The notes: a model not told the origin generated them from the sequence alone. A stretch of DNA of 64,000 bases from Pedobacter hiemivivus (GCF_004331685.1 NZ_SJSM01000004.1:1-64000); one strand, 5' to 3'; positions 7,826 to 17,942 are shown, counted from the first letter of the stretch. Made by a program: numbers and translations.

Positions 7826-9292
7826 TTACGCGTATGGAATGCCGTCTTTTGATGGCAAACTGCTATGTCCCATTAAATACTGATCTACCTTACGTGCAGC
7901 TTCCCTGCCTTCAGATATAGCCCATACTACTAATGATTGTCCGCGACGCATGTCACCGGCAGCAAATATTTTAGCAATATTGGTTTGGTATTTACCTTCT
8001 TCCGCTTTCACATTACCTCTGTTGTCTATTTCTACACCTAATTTTTCAATTAAGCCTTCTTTTTGTGGATGTAAGAAACCCATGGCCAATAATACCAACT
8101 GGCAAGGTAAATCACGCTCAGTACCTGGTTTTTCTTTGAAGTTCAAAGGACGACCAGTAGCATCGATATCCCATTCCACATCAACAACTTTTACCGCTTT
8201 AAGGTTTCCGTTCTCGTCTTTGATAAACTCCTTAGTATTTACACCCCAGCCTCTTTCGCAACCTTCTTCATGTGAAGACGTTACTTTAAGCAGCATCGGA
8301 TAAGTTGGCCAAGGCATATTATCGGTACGACTTTGTGATGGCATCGGCATAATCTCAAACTGAGTTACCGATTTAGCACCCTGACGGTTTGATGTACCAA
8401 TACAATCAGATCCGGTATCACCACCACCAATTACAATCACATCTTTACCCGTTGCCAAAATATCTTCGCCTTCAACCTTAACGTTTTTAACTCTTTTGTT
8501 CTGCTGCTTCAAAAAGTCCATTGCAAAATGTACTCCTTTAGCTTCTCTACCTTTAGCAGGAAGATCACGTGGAATCGTAGAACCACCTGCAAGAATGATC
8601 GACTGAAAATCTCTAAGCAAGGTATTCAGCTCAACATTTACACCTACATTGGAGTTACATTTAAACACTACACCTTCTTTTTCCATCAGTGCAATACGTC
8701 TGGTTACTACATCTTTTTGTAGTTTAAAATCAGGAATACCATAGTTTAACAAGCCACCTGGTGTATCGTCACGTTCGTAAACAACTACCTCATGTCCTGC
8801 TTTGTTCAATTGCGCAGCTGCTGCTAGTCCAGCCGGACCAGAGCCAATCACCGCTACCTTTTTACCTGTACGGATTAAAGGTTGTTCGGCTTTGATATAT
8901 CCTTTACTGAAAGCAATCTCAATAATGTGTTTTTCTATTTCTTCAATAGATACAGGTGATTTGTTGATACCTAACACACATGCAGACTCGCAGGGTGCCG
9001 GACAAATACGGCCTGTAAACTCAGGAAAGTTATTGGTGCTCAACAAAATAGTTGATGCCAGCTGCCAATCTCCTTTATATACAGCTTCGTTAAATTCTGG
9101 TATCACATTACCAAGCGGGCATCCCGACTGGCAAAATGGTACTCCGCAATCCATACATCTTGCTGCTTGTGTATTTACCTGTTCAGCTTCAAAAGCTTCT
9201 ACAAACTCATTATAATGTTTCAAACGAGCTTTAGCATCTTCTTTTACAGGAGCAGTTCTTTCATACTCTAAAAATCCGGTTACTTTTCCCAT
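7826..9292 (-). CDS. gltD: Glutamate synthase (NADPH) small subunit
   Basis: Supplies electrons from NADPH through FAD and iron-sulphur clusters to the large subunit. The 488-residue protein has the N-terminal cysteine groups CMDCGVPFC...GCPLGN and CPAPCESAC (4Fe-4S ligands), the FAD-binding VAVIGSGPAGLAAAAQL and the NADPH-binding DVIVIGGGDTGSDC. The C-terminal AAGDMRRGQSLVVWAISEG binds FAD. It is 66 bases behind gltB, and a strong terminator follows. Together they make glutamate from 2-oxoglutarate and glutamine, the main nitrogen-assimilation route with glutamine synthetase. Confidence 0.96.
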   Translation of the reverse strand: MGKVTGFLEYERTAPVKEDAKARLKHYNEFVEAFEAEQVNTQAARCMDCGVPFCQSGCPLGNVIPEFNEAVYKGDWQLASTILLSTNNFPEFTGRICPAPCESACVLGINKSPVSIEEIEKHIIEIAFSKGYIKAEQPLIRTGKKVAVIGSGPAGLAAAAQLNKAGHEVVVYERDDTPGGLLNYGIPDFKLQKDVVTRRIALMEKEGVVFKCNSNVGVNVELNTLLRDFQSIILAGGSTIPRDLPAKGREAKGVHFAMDFLKQQNKRVKNVKVEGEDILATGKDVIVIGGGDTGSDCIGTSNRQGAKSVTQFEIMPMPSQSRTDNMPWPTYPMLLKVTSSHEEGCERGWGVNTKEFIKDENGNLKAVKVVDVEWDIDATGRPLNFKEKPGTERDLPCQLVLLAMGFLHPQKEGLIEKLGVEIDNRGNVKAEEGKYQTNIAKIFAAGDMRRGQSLVVWAISEGREAARKVDQYLMGHSSLPSKDGIPYA

Positions 9293-9358
9293 TATTATAT
9301 ATTTGAATTATTAGTGATGGTCATTATTATCTTCATTGTTTGGTGATCTGATTTTGGC

Positions 9359-12300
9359 TTATACTTTAACTGTTTGCGCTCTTTTTTGCAACACCGCTTT
9401 GTATTCTTTAGGGAATACTTTGATAAAGTGTGCAGATTGAGTTGCCCAATCATTTAAGATAAACTTAGCTAAATCACTATTTGTAAGCTGGATATGTCTT
9501 TTCAGTAATACATTAATTCTCAGTTCGTCTTGTTCGTCAAGCGGATCAAGATCTACCATTTCCTTATTGCATTTGCTGGCAAAATCACCTGCAGTATTAT
9601 AAACCCAAGCTACACCACCGCTCATACCAGCTGCAAAGTTGCTTCCAGTACCGCCAATCACAAGTACCTCACCACCGGTCATGTACTCGCAACCATGGTC
9701 ACCCAATCCTTCAACTACCGCAGTAGCACCAGAGTTTCTTACCGCAAAACGCTCACCAGCCTGTCCACGTACAAAAAGCTCACCAGATGTTGCACCATAC
9801 AGTGCTACGTTACCGATAATAATGTTTTGTTCAGGTACATACTTAGTTTCACTGAAAGGATAGATCGATAATCTAGCTCCAGAAAGTCCTTTACCAACGT
9901 AATCATTCGCTTCACCTTCCAGTTGTAACGAAATACCTTTAGCTGCAAAAGCACCGAAACTTTGTCCCGCAGAACCTTTAAACTTGAAGTTAATGGTATC
10001 ATTAGGTAGACCCTGACTCTTATAGACCTTAGAAACCTCATTAGAAAGCATGGTACCAATCGCACGGTTCGTGTTTTTCAGCTCAAACTCTTTATATATA
10101 GGCTCTTTACTCGCCAATGCTGGTTGTGCAGCTTTAATCAGTTCATGATCCAATACATCAGTCAATCCATGATCCTGTACTTCAGTTTGATATAAGCTCA
10201 ATCCATTGTCTGGCGCTTTATATAAGATAGCAGACAAATCAAGATCTTTCAATTTCCAGTCAGCTTCTTCAATAGGACGAACACTAAGTGCATCCGCTTG
10301 TCCAACCATTTCCTGGATTGTTCTGAAACCAAGCTCAGCCATAGTCTCTCTTAACTCTTCTGCTAAGAAATAGAACAAGTTTACCACATGATCAGCTTCG
10401 CCTGTAAATAACTTCCTTAAGTTAGGATCTTGTGTAGCTACACCAACTGGACAAGTATTTAAGTGACACTTACGCATCATGATACAGCCTGCAGTTACCA
10501 GAGCAGCAGTAGCCACACCCCATTCTTCAGCACCCAATAAAGTAGCTATCGCGATATCTCTACCAGTTTTAAGCTGACCATCTGTCTGCAATACAACTCT
10601 ACTACGTAGGCGGTTTTTAACTAATGTCTGATGTGCTTCAGCTAAACCAAGTTCCCAAGGTAAACCAGCATGTTGTATAGAGGTTAATGGAGAAGCTCCA
10701 GTACCACCATCAAATCCAGATACCAAAATCACATCAGCATGTGCTTTCGCTACACCAGCTGCAATTGTACCTACGCCGGCTTTAGAAACCAATTTAACGT
10801 TGATTCTCGCTTCGCGGTTGGCATTTTTCAAATCGAAGATCAGCTGTGCCAAATCCTCAATAGAATAAATATCATGGTGTGGTGGCGGAGAAATTAAACC
10901 TACACCAGGCGTAGCATGACGAACCTTTCCGATCCAGTCATCCACTTTCTCACCAGGTAATTGTCCACCTTCACCAGGCTTAGCACCTTGCGCCATTTTA
11001 ATCTGTAACTCGTCAGCGTTGCTCAAGTAATAACTAGTTACCCCAAATCGAGCCGAAGCAATCTGCTTAATCGCAGAGCGCATAGAATCGCCATTTGGCA
11101 ATAGGTCATACCTCAACTCATCTTCACCACCCTCACCGGTATTGCTTTTTCCACCGATACGGTTCATGGCAATCGCTAAAGTTGAGTGTGCTTCGTGAGA
11201 AATAGAGCCGAAAGACATAGCTCCCGTAGCAAAACGTTTTAATATACCTTCAATCGGTTCAACTTCTTCCAATGGAACAGCCGGACGATTGTAATTAAAT
11301 TCGAATAAGCCTCTGATGGTAAACGCCTGATTGGTTTGCTCATTTACCAGTTTAGAGTATTGTTTGTAAACACCATAATCCTTTTTACAAGTCGCATTTT
11401 GCAACAAGTGGATCGTTTGTGGGTTAAACAAATGCTGCTCACCTTTACGTTTCCATTTGTAGTTACCACCTGTAGGTAATATTGGGTCTGGGCGATTAGC
11501 CAACTTAAATACCCTATTGTGTTTAATTAAAGTTTCTTTAGCGATCTCATCCAATCCTAGTCCACCAATTCTTGATACAGCACCGGTAAAGTAATTGTCT
11601 ACCACGCTTTTATTTAAGCCAAGAATTTCAAATATCTGCGCACCATGGTAAGATTGTAAAGTAGAGATTCCCATTTTTGAGAAGATCTTTAACAAACCAT
11701 TGTTGGTAGCGTAGATATAGTTCTGAATTAGTTTTTCAGGTTTAACACCTAGCTCGTTTTGGAAACCTGTAATGGTTTCTAAAGCCAGGTAAGGATTTAC
11801 TGCCGTCGCTCCAAAACCGATTAAAGTTGCAAAGTGATGCACTTCCCAAACGTCGCCAGCTTCAACTACAATACCTACAGCACCTCTGTATCCTTTACGG
11901 ATCAAGTGATGGTGTACTGTAGAAACAGCCAATAAAGAAGGAATAGCAGCGTGTTCAGAATCCAATGCACGATCAGACAATACAATCACCTGGAAACCAT
12001 CTTCAACCGCATCAACTGCATAGCGACAAAGTCTGTCCAAGCCTTTTGCCAAAGCACCTGGCTTACCATCAGCTCTGAAGTAAGTCTGCAAGGTTTTAGA
12101 TTGGAATACACCAGTATCAATACTTCTTAGTTTCTCCAGCTCGTGGTTGGTTAAGATTGGGTGTTTAATACCCACACAGTGACACTGTAGGGCGTTTTCT
12201 TCCAATATATTACCATTATTACCCATAAAGCCTGCAAGGCTCATCACCACTTTTTCCCTGATCGGGTCGATTGGTGGATTGGTAACCTGTGCAAATAATT

Positions 12301-13867
12301 GCTTAAAGTATGAAGATAAATGCTGTGGTTTCTGAGAAAGAACTGCCAATGGAATATCAGTACCCATTGAACCGATTGCCTCTTTAGCATCTCTGGCCAT
12401 TGGTTTTAAGATCAGATCTACATCTTCTCTGCTATAACCAAATACCTGCTGATACCTAAATATTGACTCCTGAGATAAACCACTAAATACCAATCTAGGC
12501 TCAGGAAGTTCTTCCAGTCTGATTTGATATTGATTGATCCAGTCGCCATAAGGTCTTCTACTACAAACTTGTTGTTTAATTTCAGCATCACTGATGATAC
12601 GACCTTGCTCCATGTCAACCACAAACATTTTACCAGGGGTTAACCTACCCTTTTCAATGATTCTGCTTTGATCAAGTGCTAAAGCGCCTGCCTCAGAAGC
12701 CATAATTACATGGTCATCTTCAGTAATGGCGTATCTTTGCGGGCGTAAACCGTTTCTATCGAGGGTAGCACCAATTAGGTTACCGTCTGTAAAGGAAACT
12801 GCTGCCGGTCCATCCCATGGCTCCATTAAAGTTGCATGGAATTTATAGAAAGCTTGCTTCAGTTCGTCCATATCGTCGTTACCGTCCCATGCTTCTGGGA
12901 TCAGCATCATCAATACATGCGGTAATGAACGGCCTGAGTGCAGTAATAATTCTACTATATTATCTAAACATCCTGAATCTGAGTTCGACTCATCTATAAC
13001 AGGAAGTAAAATATTTAATTCTTCTGGTGTAAAGTATGGAGAAGCGAAAGACTTAACGCTTGCTCTAAACCAGTTTAGGTTACCCTGTAGGGTATTAATC
13101 TCACCATTGTGGGCAATGTATCTAAAAGGCTGTGCCAATCTCCATGAAGGGAATGTATTGGTTGCAAAACGGGAATGCACCAATCCAAATGCCGACACTA
13201 CGCGCTTATCACCTAATTCGGTAAAGTATGATCTAACTTGTAATGAAGTAAGCTGACCTTTATATACGATGGTTCTGGAAGAAAAAGAAGCGATATAAAA
13301 TTCGCCATTAATACCTTTTACAGTAGTGTTAATGGTTTTAGACAGGTAGTTTTTGAATACATATAGTTTACGTTCAAAATCTGCACCTGCAGCAATTTCA
13401 TAAGGACGGGCAATAAACACCTGTTCCATTTCTGGCTCTACAGATAAGGCCATATCGCCAATACCTTCGGTGTTGGTCAGCACCTTTCTAAAGCCTAAGA
13501 CTTCAAGGTTAAGCTTTTCCGCTGCCCTGTAAATAATCTCTCTGCATTCTTCTCTTGCTTTTACATCTTTCGGTAAAAAAAGCATCCCTACGCCATAATC
13601 TCCTGATTCATTTAGACTGAATCCGATTTTAAGACATTCATCGTACAGGAATTCGTGAGGTATCTGTATCATGATACCAGCACCGTCTCCAGTATTGATT
13701 TCGGCTCCCACTGCCCCGCGGTGATCAAGATTTTCAAGAATGGTTATCGCGTCCGAAATGATTTGTTGCGACTTTCTGCCCTTAATGTGAGCTACAAATC
13801 CGATGCCGCACGCATCATGTTCAAAACGCTGGTCGTATAACCCTTGGTTATCTTGTGTTAATTCCAT
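9359..13867 (-). CDS. gltB: Glutamate synthase large subunit
   Basis: A 1502-residue glutamine-dependent 2-oxoglutarate aminotransferase subunit. The N-terminal class II amidase domain has its nucleophile at Cys20 (HDACGIGF), so a short propeptide is expected to be removed. The central domain links to the FMN-binding barrel (GGKSNTGEGGEDELR; VKLVSKAGVGTIAAGVAKA), and the 3Fe-4S cluster ligands are in CIMMRKCHLNTCPVG. The C-terminal GXGXG beta-helix is visible in repeated GATSGELFVRGQAGERF-like turns. Length and order are normal. gltD follows on the same strand. The start is the only ATG in front of the conserved amidase. Confidence 0.97.
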   Translation of the reverse strand: MELTQDNQGLYDQRFEHDACGIGFVAHIKGRKSQQIISDAITILENLDHRGAVGAEINTGDGAGIMIQIPHEFLYDECLKIGFSLNESGDYGVGMLFLPKDVKAREECREIIYRAAEKLNLEVLGFRKVLTNTEGIGDMALSVEPEMEQVFIARPYEIAAGADFERKLYVFKNYLSKTINTTVKGINGEFYIASFSSRTIVYKGQLTSLQVRSYFTELGDKRVVSAFGLVHSRFATNTFPSWRLAQPFRYIAHNGEINTLQGNLNWFRASVKSFASPYFTPEELNILLPVIDESNSDSGCLDNIVELLLHSGRSLPHVLMMLIPEAWDGNDDMDELKQAFYKFHATLMEPWDGPAAVSFTDGNLIGATLDRNGLRPQRYAITEDDHVIMASEAGALALDQSRIIEKGRLTPGKMFVVDMEQGRIISDAEIKQQVCSRRPYGDWINQYQIRLEELPEPRLVFSGLSQESIFRYQQVFGYSREDVDLILKPMARDAKEAIGSMGTDIPLAVLSQKPQHLSSYFKQLFAQVTNPPIDPIREKVVMSLAGFMGNNGNILEENALQCHCVGIKHPILTNHELEKLRSIDTGVFQSKTLQTYFRADGKPGALAKGLDRLCRYAVDAVEDGFQVIVLSDRALDSEHAAIPSLLAVSTVHHHLIRKGYRGAVGIVVEAGDVWEVHHFATLIGFGATAVNPYLALETITGFQNELGVKPEKLIQNYIYATNNGLLKIFSKMGISTLQSYHGAQIFEILGLNKSVVDNYFTGAVSRIGGLGLDEIAKETLIKHNRVFKLANRPDPILPTGGNYKWKRKGEQHLFNPQTIHLLQNATCKKDYGVYKQYSKLVNEQTNQAFTIRGLFEFNYNRPAVPLEEVEPIEGILKRFATGAMSFGSISHEAHSTLAIAMNRIGGKSNTGEGGEDELRYDLLPNGDSMRSAIKQIASARFGVTSYYLSNADELQIKMAQGAKPGEGGQLPGEKVDDWIGKVRHATPGVGLISPPPHHDIYSIEDLAQLIFDLKNANREARINVKLVSKAGVGTIAAGVAKAHADVILVSGFDGGTGASPLTSIQHAGLPWELGLAEAHQTLVKNRLRSRVVLQTDGQLKTGRDIAIATLLGAEEWGVATAALVTAGCIMMRKCHLNTCPVGVATQDPNLRKLFTGEADHVVNLFYFLAEELRETMAELGFRTIQEMVGQADALSVRPIEEADWKLKDLDLSAILYKAPDNGLSLYQTEVQDHGLTDVLDHELIKAAQPALASKEPIYKEFELKNTNRAIGTMLSNEVSKVYKSQGLPNDTINFKFKGSAGQSFGAFAAKGISLQLEGEANDYVGKGLSGARLSIYPFSETKYVPEQNIIIGNVALYGATSGELFVRGQAGERFAVRNSGATAVVEGLGDHGCEYMTGGEVLVIGGTGSNFAAGMSGGVAWVYNTAGDFASKCNKEMVDLDPLDEQDELRINVLLKRHIQLTNSDLAKFILNDWATQSAHFIKVFPKEYKAVLQKRAQTVKV

Positions 13868-14236
13868 AAGTTCCGTTTAATAATAGTTTGGTATAGTGTA
13901 TTTAGGACACTAAGATACGAATAAAAAATGACGAATTATAATATTTATATATTTTTTAGGATATATACAACATATTTAAAATTAATCCCACCTACATTGC
14001 GATATTGATAAAATGCAACGATTGAAATTATGACATTAGCAATCCTGTTATTTAGAATTGATTTTCATAAGCTTGCATCAGGCCATCAGATCGCAATATT
14101 TGCCGGCTCCTACCTTGATAATTGAATTATAAAACTAGTAAATATAATTTGTTATTTTTTTTATCCTTTCAATCTATTTACCCTCAATTGATTAGGTCTT
14201 TTCTACTAAAAGAACTTAAATATTTATGCATTTTTC
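13868..14236. other. Upstream region of gltB and of the SRP RNA gene
   Basis: About 370 AT-rich bases without a gene. Some 27 bases upstream of gltB lies TAGTGT-atttagg-ACACTA (13894-13912), an inverted repeat with 6-base arms that could be an operator for nitrogen control of gltBD; no regulator is next to it. Behind it on the minus strand is TATCTTAG, a weak -7-like box. The remainder shows no conserved RNA element that I recognise. Confidence 0.35.
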
Positions 14237-14267
14237 TTTGGTAGACTAAACTCTTTTCCTACTTTTG
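14237..14267 (+). promoter_or_regulatory. Promoter of the SRP RNA gene
   Basis: TTTG at 14237-14240 and TACTTTTG at 14260-14267, 19 bases apart, match the Bacteroidota primary promoter consensus exactly. The first base of the RNA stem (14272) lies at the distance expected for the transcription start. Confidence 0.8.
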
Positions 14268-14270
14268 TGG

Positions 14271-14370
14271 CGGGCAAGTCTTTTACGATCAGCTCCCTTT
14301 GAACTCCCCCAGGGCGGGAACGAAGCAAGGGTAGAAGGTTGTAGCGATGCGATAAAAGGTGCTTGCCCAT
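14271..14370 (+). ncRNA. ffs: Signal recognition particle RNA (4.5S-type)
   Basis: A roughly 100-base RNA whose ends pair (GGGCAAG at 14272-14278 with CTTGCCC at 14362-14368). The apical part carries the conserved SRP domain IV: CCCCCAGGGCGGGAACGAAG followed by CAAGGGTA, with the GGAA-type loop and the asymmetric internal loop that bind Ffh. It targets nascent inner-membrane and secreted proteins. It has its own strong promoter and is followed by a T-rich stretch that can end transcription. Recognition rests on the characteristic domain IV sequence and the terminal helix. Confidence 0.88.
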
Positions 14371-14513
14371 TTTTTACTTTTTTCAATAGAAGTAAATCTG
14401 GAACATCCCCCTTATTATTCAATTTTTCTTAAAAGAGCTCAATGTAATTGCCTAATTTAGGCGAAAATATTTGATAGAATTTATACGTTAACCAATTTGC
14501 TAATTTAAACAAC

Positions 14514-15173
14514 ATGAAATTTTTCATTGATACAGCTAATCTTGACCAGATAAAAGAAGCACAAGACCTTGGTGTTTTAGATGGTGTAACCACTAATCCA
14601 AGTCTTATGGCTAAGGAAGGTATTACTGGCGATGCCAATGTAATTGCCCACTATAAAGCGATTTGCGCTATTGTAGATGACAACGTAAGCGCGGAAGTTA
14701 TTTCAACAACTTATGCGGAAATGATTAAGGAAGGTGAAGCGCTAGCTAAATTAGATCCTAAAATCGTTGTTAAAATCCCTATGATTAAAGATGGCGTTAA
14801 AGCAATTAAATATCTATCTTCAAAAGGAATCAGAACCAATTGTACTTTAATCTTCTCTGCTGGACAGGCTTTATTGGCTGCTAAAGCGGGAGCTTCTTAT
14901 GTTTCTCCTTTTTTAGGTCGTTTAGATGATATTTCTACGGATGGCTTAGTCTTAATTGAAGATATCAGATTGATATTTGACAATTACGGATATCCTACTC
15001 AAATCCTTGCAGCGTCTATCCGCGGACCATTGCATATTGTTGCTTGTGCTAAATTGGGTGCTGATGTAATTACAGCTCCTTTGGCAGCGATTACTGCTTT
15101 ATTGAAACATCCTTTAACTGATAGCGGTTTAGCTACTTTCTTAGCTGACCACGCTAAGGCTTCAGGAAAATAA
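14514..15173 (+). CDS. Transaldolase-family protein (fructose-6-phosphate aldolase type)
   Basis: A 219-residue class I aldolase of the short transaldolase subfamily. It starts [16 protein letters not shown], followed by the signature [14 protein letters not shown], and has the Schiff-base lysine K87 in [10 protein letters not shown]. Proteins of this length are annotated either as fructose-6-phosphate aldolase or as TalC-type transaldolase; the two activities differ in a few active-site residues that I cannot settle by eye. It acts in the cytoplasm in the non-oxidative pentose phosphate pathway or in sugar-phosphate cleavage. It is a single gene, with a strong terminator after it. Confidence 0.9.
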   Translation: MKFFIDTANLDQIKEAQDLGVLDGVTTNPSLMAKEGITGDANVIAHYKAICAIVDDNVSAEVISTTYAEMIKEGEALAKLDPKIVVKIPMIKDGVKAIKYLSSKGIRTNCTLIFSAGQALLAAKAGASYVSPFLGRLDDISTDGLVLIEDIRLIFDNYGYPTQILAASIRGPLHIVACAKLGADVITAPLAAITALLKHPLTDSGLATFLADHAKASGK

Positions 15174-15192
15174 TATTTAAAAACCAATCATA

Positions 15193-15230
15193 AAAAAAAC
15201 CTTGATGAAATGATCATCAAGGTTTTTTTT
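15193..15230 (+). terminator. Intrinsic terminator behind the transaldolase gene
   Basis: Nine-bp core stem (15200-15208 with 15214-15222) extended by A:T pairs, 5-base loop, followed by eight T. It ends the transcript of the gene at 14514. Confidence 0.88.
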
Positions 15231-15244
15231 ATGTGTTTTGCACA

Positions 15245-15327
15245 CGTCATCCTGAGTTTATCTCAGGACCTCGCACCTACTAAGTCGCCTTTCTTTTGAG
15301 AGATGCTGAAATAAATTCAGCATGACG
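15245..15327. repeat. Dispersed-type palindromic intergenic element
   Basis: Outer arms CGTCATCCTGA (15245-15255) and TCAGCATGACG (15317-15327) are complementary with one mismatch. Each side also has its own small hairpin: CCTGAG-tttat-CTCAGG (15251-15267) and ATGCTGAA-ataaa-TTCAGCAT (15303-15323). Elements of the form GTCATsCTGA...TCAGsATGAC are common in intergenic DNA of Sphingobacteriaceae and other Bacteroidota. Only one copy is in this window. It lies between a terminator and the converging gmhB-like gene. Confidence 0.6.
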
Positions 15328-15369
15328 ACCGCTTTAGTAGAAAGTTCAAAGCAATCTGTTATTGGTAAT

Positions 15370-15900
15370 TTATTTATGCATAGCTTCCGAGATGACATCG
15401 AATTTATCTCCGGCTAATACTTGCTTTACCAAATCATAATCAATCTGTTCGTCAGGTGCGATCAGAATACCTTTCACTCCTGCCCCATTTGCAGCCTCTA
15501 CATCGCGTGGCTTGTCACCAATCATAACAGACTGTGCTGGATCAATATTATAGGTTGCAATGGCCTCTAATAGCATTCCTGATTTTGGCTTACGACAATC
15601 GCAGTCTCCAGAGACAGTCGGGTGATGCGCACAGTAATAGGCATGAGTAATCAATGCACCTTGGGCTTCAAAACTAGCATATAAGGCTTTGTGCATTTCT
15701 GCAAGTGTCTCTTCTGTATAACGTTTTTGTGCAATTCCACCCTGGTTGGTAATGATAATCAAAAGATATCCTTCATCATGTAGCTTTTTTAATGGCGCAA
15801 TCTGATAGGTTAATATTTCAAAATCTTCCAGTTTGGTAATGTAATCGTTTCTCTCGTGATTCAAAACACCATCACGATCTAGAAATATAGCTTTGTTCAT
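15370..15900 (-). CDS. gmhB: D,D-heptose 1,7-bisphosphate phosphatase-like HAD hydrolase
   Basis: A 176-residue HAD-IIIA phosphatase. It has the nucleophile and acid Asp8 and Asp10 in FLDRDGVLN, the Ser/Thr motif IIITNQGG, a zinc-binding loop with Cys and His (YYCAHHP...GDCDCRKPKSG), and the C-terminal acidic motif MIGDKPRDVEAANGAG. This combination is that of GmhB, which removes the 7-phosphate from heptose bisphosphate on the way to ADP-heptose for lipopolysaccharide. Related HisB-type or other sugar phosphatases share the fold, so the substrate is inferred. It is one base from the phnA-like gene upstream and is co-transcribed with it. Confidence 0.85.
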   Translation of the reverse strand: MNKAIFLDRDGVLNHERNDYITKLEDFEILTYQIAPLKKLHDEGYLLIIITNQGGIAQKRYTEETLAEMHKALYASFEAQGALITHAYYCAHHPTVSGDCDCRKPKSGMLLEAIATYNIDPAQSVMIGDKPRDVEAANGAGVKGILIAPDEQIDYDLVKQVLAGDKFDVISEAMHK

Positions 15901-15901
15901 T

Positions 15902-16477
15902 TTAGTTTTGTTTTCTTACGTATTTAGTCAGAATTACAATTGTCTGTCCCTCAATCTTACCTTCAATCTGATCGGTATTATCTTCTACTAGACGAATGTT
16001 CTTTACCACAGTACCTAATTTAGCACTCAATGAAGAACCTTTAACATCTAGCGTTTTTGTTAAAACCACAGCGTTTCCGGTTTCCAATAGTTGACCATTG
16101 CAATCTTTGTGAACCTCAACAGTGTCACTTCCATCCTCATCAGCACCTGCTTGTGCCCATGCCAAAGTCTCGTCGTCCATATACATCATTTCCAAACTCT
16201 CTGTAGCCCAGCTCTCGTCTTTTAAATGATGTAACAACCGCCAGGTTACTACCTGTACACCTGGAACGGCACTCCAAATACTTGTTCTTAAGCAGTTCAA
16301 ATGTCTTACATCCAGCCCTTCAGTTTTTTCTATCTGACCCAGGCATTTATCGCAGATTAGGATACAGTTATCTTCAGTTCTGCCTGATTGAGGTAAAACC
16401 TCGTATACCTTTAGAGGTCCCGCCGACTGGCATAATTCACATTTGTTTTCGCTTCTATCTAATAATTGTTGTTCCAA
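15902..16477 (-). CDS. PhnA-like zinc-ribbon protein
   Basis: A 191-residue protein with an N-terminal zinc ribbon (CELCQSAG and CDKC) and a C-terminal PhnA domain (EVHKDCNGQLLETGNAVVLT...LDVKGSS). PhnA (YjdM) proteins take their name from the phosphonate operon of E. coli but are not needed for phosphonate use, so the function is unknown. The middle part (TWRLLHHLKDESWATESLEM) extends the usual 110-residue form. It lies directly before gmhB with a one-base gap, in one operon. Confidence 0.8.
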   Translation of the reverse strand: MEQQLLDRSENKCELCQSAGPLKVYEVLPQSGRTEDNCILICDKCLGQIEKTEGLDVRHLNCLRTSIWSAVPGVQVVTWRLLHHLKDESWATESLEMMYMDDETLAWAQAGADEDGSDTVEVHKDCNGQLLETGNAVVLTKTLDVKGSSLSAKLGTVVKNIRLVEDNTDQIEGKIEGQTIVILTKYVRKQN

Positions 16478-16558
16478 AGGATGTTTTATTTGTTAAAAAT
16501 CAAGATCGTAAAGTTACCAATTTTAAACGTATGCTGAAAATGATACACCTGGACAAGC

Positions 16559-17857
16559 TTATTGAGCCAGCTTCATTTTTACATAAAATGCGGTTCCCTC
16601 GTCGGCTGTACTTGTAAACCAAATGTCTCCCCCTTGCTGAACAATAAAGTCTTTACAGAGTACCAGGCCTAGTCCAGTCCCCTTTTCATTCATCGTTCCG
16701 TAACTGGAGGCTATGTTTAAGCTAAATATTTCCTCTTGTCGCTCTGCTGAAATACCGATACCATTGTCTTTGATCACTAATACACAGTGATTTTTGTTCA
16801 CAATAGTATTTACCCAAATCTTGCCGTTTAACTTGGTAAACTTCACCGCATTGTTTAATAAATTACGCAGCACCAGATCAAACATGTTTTCATCGGCAAG
16901 AATTGCCACATCTTTATCAATATCAATAATTAATGAGATACTTTTTCTTGATGCTACCTGTTCAAACATACGTAAAGTAGGCCACACCTGCGTATACAGT
17001 ACCATAGGCTTCAAATCCATAGGTGCATTATGGAGCTGTTTTTTTGCCCATTCCAACAAATTACCTAACAAGTATTGCGCGTCAGATAAGGAGGCCGATA
17101 AGTTTTGCTCTACTTCCGAACGTTCTGCGGCATTTAGCTCCATCTCGTTGAGCAATTGCAGATATTGCTGTAATGAATTTAATGGCGTACTTAAATCATG
17201 AGCAATGATTGAAAAAAGTTTATCCTTCTCCTTGTTCATCAGCTCCAGCTTCACCGCTTTTTCCTCAGCCCTTTCTTTTTGCGCACGATAACTTCTACGC
17301 AATTGGATCGTACCTACAGCAATCATTACACTAACCAGAAGGTAGGTAAAGGCAATATCGGCAAAGCCTTCAGCTCTACTCGAATAATGCTGCTGTATGC
17401 TGTCCGGATAAAAGTACTCAACCCCGAGTGCTGCAAATACGGATACTAAATTAAAAATATACCAGAAGGCTAACTTTTTACGTGGAATAATAAGAAATGT
17501 CAGGAATACACTCAACACAAACAGTAGCATTATACTTCCTGCTGCACCAGCATTATAAAAATATGCTATTGTAATAGCGAGGTTAATCTGAATTACAGAT
17601 AATATGACGGCCAGTTTGGTCTTGCCTTTGTATCGGCTCAATGCGAATAAGCCAATTTGAACAAACAGAATTACAACCGAAATTAAAGCTGCAAAATGTA
17701 GGGAGCTGGCATAATTAAAAATCCCAGTTACAAAAACAGCAAAAATAATAGCAATACTATTGGCATGAAATATACGACCTTCCAATGAAAAGCGTTCTGC
17801 ATCGCCTACCATTTGGAGCCATTTATTTTCCCACTTAAGCTTTAAATATTTAAACAT
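16559..17857 (-). CDS. Membrane-bound sensor histidine kinase
   Basis: A 432-residue kinase. The N-terminal 190 residues hold about six hydrophobic segments with hardly any periplasmic loop, so it probably senses a membrane or intracellular signal. After a short coiled coil the DHp domain shows the phospho-acceptor in FSIIAHDLSTPLNSLQ, followed by the ATPase domain: N box LLNNAVKFT, G1 VIKDNGIGIS and G2 EKGTGLGLVLCKDF. The kinase is complete. No response regulator lies beside it (it is an orphan here). An 80-base gap separates it from the phnA-like gene, so it may share that transcript. Confidence 0.88.
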   Translation of the reverse strand: MFKYLKLKWENKWLQMVGDAERFSLEGRIFHANSIAIIFAVFVTGIFNYASSLHFAALISVVILFVQIGLFALSRYKGKTKLAVILSVIQINLAITIAYFYNAGAAGSIMLLFVLSVFLTFLIIPRKKLAFWYIFNLVSVFAALGVEYFYPDSIQQHYSSRAEGFADIAFTYLLVSVMIAVGTIQLRRSYRAQKERAEEKAVKLELMNKEKDKLFSIIAHDLSTPLNSLQQYLQLLNEMELNAAERSEVEQNLSASLSDAQYLLGNLLEWAKKQLHNAPMDLKPMVLYTQVWPTLRMFEQVASRKSISLIIDIDKDVAILADENMFDLVLRNLLNNAVKFTKLNGKIWVNTIVNKNHCVLVIKDNGIGISAERQEEIFSLNIASSYGTMNEKGTGLGLVLCKDFIVQQGGDIWFTSTADEGTAFYVKMKLAQ

Positions 17858-17942
17858 TAATAATCCCTGCTAACGCCCTGCTTATATAAGGAAAAGAGAG
17901 GCGTTGTGAATTACAAATTAAAGCATAAATGTTGTAAATAAG

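Noticed and set aside
9530..9871. Plus-strand frames inside gltB (also 12817-12999 and 13655-13840)
   Set aside because: Shadows of the well-conserved glutamate synthase gene.
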